Part shown: in pieces, positions 6,499 through 8,456 of the stretch
Layout: every line of letters begins with the position of its first letter
How positions within the stretch are numbered: position 1 is the first letter of the stretch
Origin: Anaerolineae bacterium
GTDB taxonomy: Bacteria; Chloroflexota; Anaerolineae; 4572-78; J111
DNA length: 8,456 nucleotides
Assembly (NCBI GenBank): GCA_020433835.1
Contig: JAGRBY010000307.1
Location: 1-8,456 of the forward strand
Direction of reading: 5' to 3'
The notes under the pieces: generated by a model
What the model saw: only the letters and a program-made list of their open reading frames with translations
The model's database searches: none
Told to the model about the DNA's origin: nothing
Made by a program: the position numbers and the translations under genes

Positions 6499-8456
6499 AT
6501 GCTTAAATCTTTGCGTTTTCAGCCCGCTATTCTCATATTGCTGCTAGTCATTCTTAGCACATCAATTGTCTCAGCAGCATATTTCTTGAACGCGTTATCG
6601 GCTACCACGCCGCCCCAGGCCGGACATCTAGCCGCCGATAAAGGCTATGGCGTGACCATCGATCTAACATCGTATGACGATGAAACGTTGGACCAAACCC
6701 TGGAGGCGCTTCACACCAGCGGCCTCACCTGGCTGCGACAACCCATTCGCTGGGCCGAAATCGAGCCGGAGCCGGGCCAATACCGTTGGCAGTCACTCGA
6801 CCGCATCACCCAAGCACTCGCTGACATCAACCAACAAACCAGCCAACCAACTAACCAACCACCCCTAAAACTCATCGCCGTCCTTCACACCGCTCCCCGC
6901 TGGGCACGCGAGCCACATACCATCTCGACTGCGCCACCCATGGCGCTAAGTGACTTTGGCGATTTTGCCGCCGCCTTCGCTGCTCGATATGGGTCTCAGA
7001 TAGCCGTTTATCAAATTTGGGACGAGCCGAACCTAAGCGCCAACTGGGGCCACACTTTTGTCGATGCTCCGGCCTACGGCGCACTTTTGCGGGAAGCGGC
7101 GCTGCGTATTCGAGCCGTCGACTCAGACGCGGTTATCATGGCTGCGGCGCTCGCGCCGACGCTGGAAAATGGGCCGCTTAACCTCAACGAAATTGATTAT
7201 CTCGATCAGCTTTATCAAGTCAACGCCGACCGTTGGTTCGATATTGTGGCGGCGCAGCCCTACGGCTTCGATCGAGAACCATCTGACGCGGCGACGTCCA
7301 ATGTTCTCAACTTCCGGCGTATCGAGCTGCTGCGCCAGATGATGCTCCGGCACGGCGATGTCGATACACCGATCTGGGCCACCGCGTTCGGTTGGAATGC
7401 GCTGCCCGCCGATTGGGCCGGCCCAAAATCACCCTGGAAAACTGCCCCCCCCGATCGCCAGGCGCGGCGCACGACTGAAGCCATCGATCTTGCTCGGCAG
7501 AATTGGCCCTGGCTTGGCCCGATGCTATCGATTCGCTGGGACAGCACAAATCTCGAAGGTAACGACCCGGCCCATGGTTTTTCCTTGCGTGACACCCCGC
7601 CTGTACTGGCGGCCTTGCAAATCGCAGCCACCGGCCCGACTATTGCGACGCCGGGAACCTATCCCGCCGATCACCCCAGCGGCCACTATAGCCCCGGCTG
7701 GCGCTGGGCGACGCAGCAAACTGACATACCGCGTAACCAACCCCGAACACTCACGATTGAATTTGAAGGAAAGCAGCTTGATTTAGCCGTTAATCGCGGC
7801 GATTTTCGCGGCTATCTGTGGGTAACTATCGACGGCCGACCGGCCAACGCACTGCCGCACGGCAACCAGGGACGGAGCTACGTGGTGCTCTACGATCCGC
7901 TAAGAGAACCGGCTACCATAACGCTGGCCCACAATTTGCCGAATGCGTTCCATCGGGCAGAAATTACGGCTGAGGGGGGCTGGGGGCAATGGGCCATCGC
8001 CGGGTGGTCGGTTTCAAATCGGCATGATCCTACGCTGGCGCGTATAGGAATGCTCACAGCAGGTATATTTATCGTGCTTAGCGGAGCAGCTTTGGGCAAA
8101 ATGGCTCGACGCGATTTTGGCACGTGGAGCCGGTTTCTCCGCCTTGGGGCGGCCAGGTTGGCTGCGTTTAGCGATCACCTTGATGAGCGGCTTTTGTTTG
8201 CCTTCACGGCGGTTTTGGCTATCGGGCTTTATTTCGGTTTCGGCCGGATCATTTTGCTGCTTCTCCTTACCCCTTGCCTCTTGCTTCGCCCCGATTTTGG
8301 CCTGATACTCATTACTTTCGGTCTTTCGTTTCTGCCTAATACAAAAGGTGTGTCAATGTTCGATGTCCCGCTTTTGGAGGCTGTGCTGGCCTTGAGTGCG
8401 CTGGGGGTGCTAAGGCAGCTTGTCAGCCATCAGCCGTCAGCGGTCAGCGGTCAGCG
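6499..8456 (+). CDS. Second pseudo-glycosidase/O-antigen ligase-like fusion protein (copy 2, 3' truncated)
   Basis: The frame is open from ATG at 6499 to the right edge (652 codons plus two bases). The order matches copy 1: membrane anchor at about 8-31, clan GH-A-like barrel at about 44-380, beta-rich domain with the same N-R-G-D-F-R-G and G-Q-W-A-I-A-G-W-S-V, membrane segment at about 515-535, then the first hydrophobic segments of the ligase half. Residues 44-103 are identical to copy 1 at 47 of 60 positions (hand count). The acid/base glutamate is kept (D175-E176-P), but the nucleophile position is Ala296 in T-A-F-G-W, so normal retaining hydrolysis is unlikely. The start fits an anchor beginning M-L-K-S-L-R; I see no good ribosome binding site, and TTG at 6490 is an alternative. 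The ligase motifs expected near the C-terminus lie beyond the window, so that function is inferred from copy 1. Confidence 0.87.
   Translation, partial: MLKSLRFQPAILILLLVILSTSIVSAAYFLNALSATTPPQAGHLAADKGYGVTIDLTSYDDETLDQTLEALHTSGLTWLRQPIRWAEIEPEPGQYRWQSLDRITQALADINQQTSQPTNQPPLKLIAVLHTAPRWAREPHTISTAPPMALSDFGDFAAAFAARYGSQIAVYQIWDEPNLSANWGHTFVDAPAYGALLREAALRIRAVDSDAVIMAAALAPTLENGPLNLNEIDYLDQLYQVNADRWFDIVAAQPYGFDREPSDAATSNVLNFRRIELLRQMMLRHGDVDTPIWATAFGWNALPADWAGPKSPWKTAPPDRQARRTTEAIDLARQNWPWLGPMLSIRWDSTNLEGNDPAHGFSLRDTPPVLAALQIAATGPTIATPGTYPADHPSGHYSPGWRWATQQTDIPRNQPRTLTIEFEGKQLDLAVNRGDFRGYLWVTIDGRPANALPHGNQGRSYVVLYDPLREPATITLAHNLPNAFHRAEITAEGGWGQWAIAGWSVSNRHDPTLARIGMLTAGIFIVLSGAALGKMARRDFGTWSRFLRLGAARLAAFSDHLDERLLFAFTAVLAIGLYFGFGRIILLLLLTPCLLLRPDFGLILITFGLSFLPNTKGVSMFDVPLLEAVLALSALGVLRQLVSHQPSAVSGQ
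6828..6864 (+). repeat. CCAA-rich low-complexity repeat inside the barrel of copy 2
   Basis: Imperfect CCAAC/CCAA units encode N-Q-Q-T-S-Q-P-T-N-Q-P-P at residues 111-122. The position matches the longer repeat of copy 1: between W-Q-S and L-I-A-V-L there are 25 residues here against 38 there. Confidence 0.75.
8422..8456 (+). repeat. 7-bp tandem repeat, at least five units (GTCAGCS-type), at the right edge in copy 2
   Basis: Units start at 8422, 8429, 8436, 8443 and 8450: GTCAGCC, ATCAGCC, then three GTCAGCG. The array probably continues past the window. It begins at about residue 642, just after the membrane segment ending L-G-V-L-R-Q-L, the same inter-membrane loop that carries the TCCARTC array in copy 1. 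The unit length is identical but the sequence is unrelated. Confidence 0.9.

Noticed and set aside
6147..6506. 119-codon plus-strand frame spanning the end of copy 1 and the intergenic element
   Set aside because: It is out of frame with the conserved C-terminal ligase end and its extension runs through the MITE-like element. No family resemblance.
7358..7786. 142-codon plus-strand frame and several minus-strand frames within 6872-8123
   Set aside because: They are off-frame to copy 2, which is conserved against copy 1 at protein level across the whole interval.

Overview
The window looks like a bacterial chromosome fragment, most likely from a filamentous or environmental Chloroflexota lineage (Anaerolineae/Caldilineae-like). 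This is inferred from gene content: a BTAD-type regulator, very large envelope-polysaccharide proteins fusing a glycosidase-like domain to an O-antigen-ligase-like membrane half, and 7-bp tandem repeats inside coding sequence. No rRNA or marker gene is present to prove it.

Layout. (i) 1-428, + strand: C-terminal end of a regulator with a bacterial transcriptional activator (BTAD) domain, cut by the left edge. (ii) 462-3047, - strand: an 861-residue single-chain restriction-modification protein, with an N6-adenine methyltransferase fused to a BsuBI/PstI-family endonuclease. It converges on the regulator with a 33-bp gap. (iii) 3048-3138: a compact divergent control region with one sigma70-like promoter candidate per strand and an 8-5-8 palindrome between them. 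(iv) 3139-6327, + strand: a 1062-residue membrane protein consisting of an N-terminal anchor, a clan GH-A-like barrel, a small beta-rich domain, and a polytopic O-antigen ligase/polymerase-like half. (v) 6328-6498: intergenic, mostly filled by a 122-bp MITE-like element. (vi) 6499-8456, + strand: a second protein of the same architecture, cut by the right edge; it is an uninterrupted reading frame of 652 codons.

The two large + strand genes are tandem paralogs. Both barrels keep the family framework but lack the expected nucleophile glutamate (Gly in copy 1, Ala in copy 2), and copy 1 also lacks the acid/base glutamate. I infer that they are glycan-binding pseudo-glycosidases that present or measure substrate for a ligase/polymerase in the same polypeptide. 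Both genes also carry 7-bp tandem repeats of different sequence in the same inter-membrane loop. Since 7 is not a multiple of 3, loss or gain of one unit would shift the frame and separate the outer domain from the enzyme half, a possible on/off switch for surface glycan.

The restriction-modification gene is visibly more AT-rich than its neighbours and looks like a horizontally acquired single-gene defence cassette sitting beside this envelope locus.
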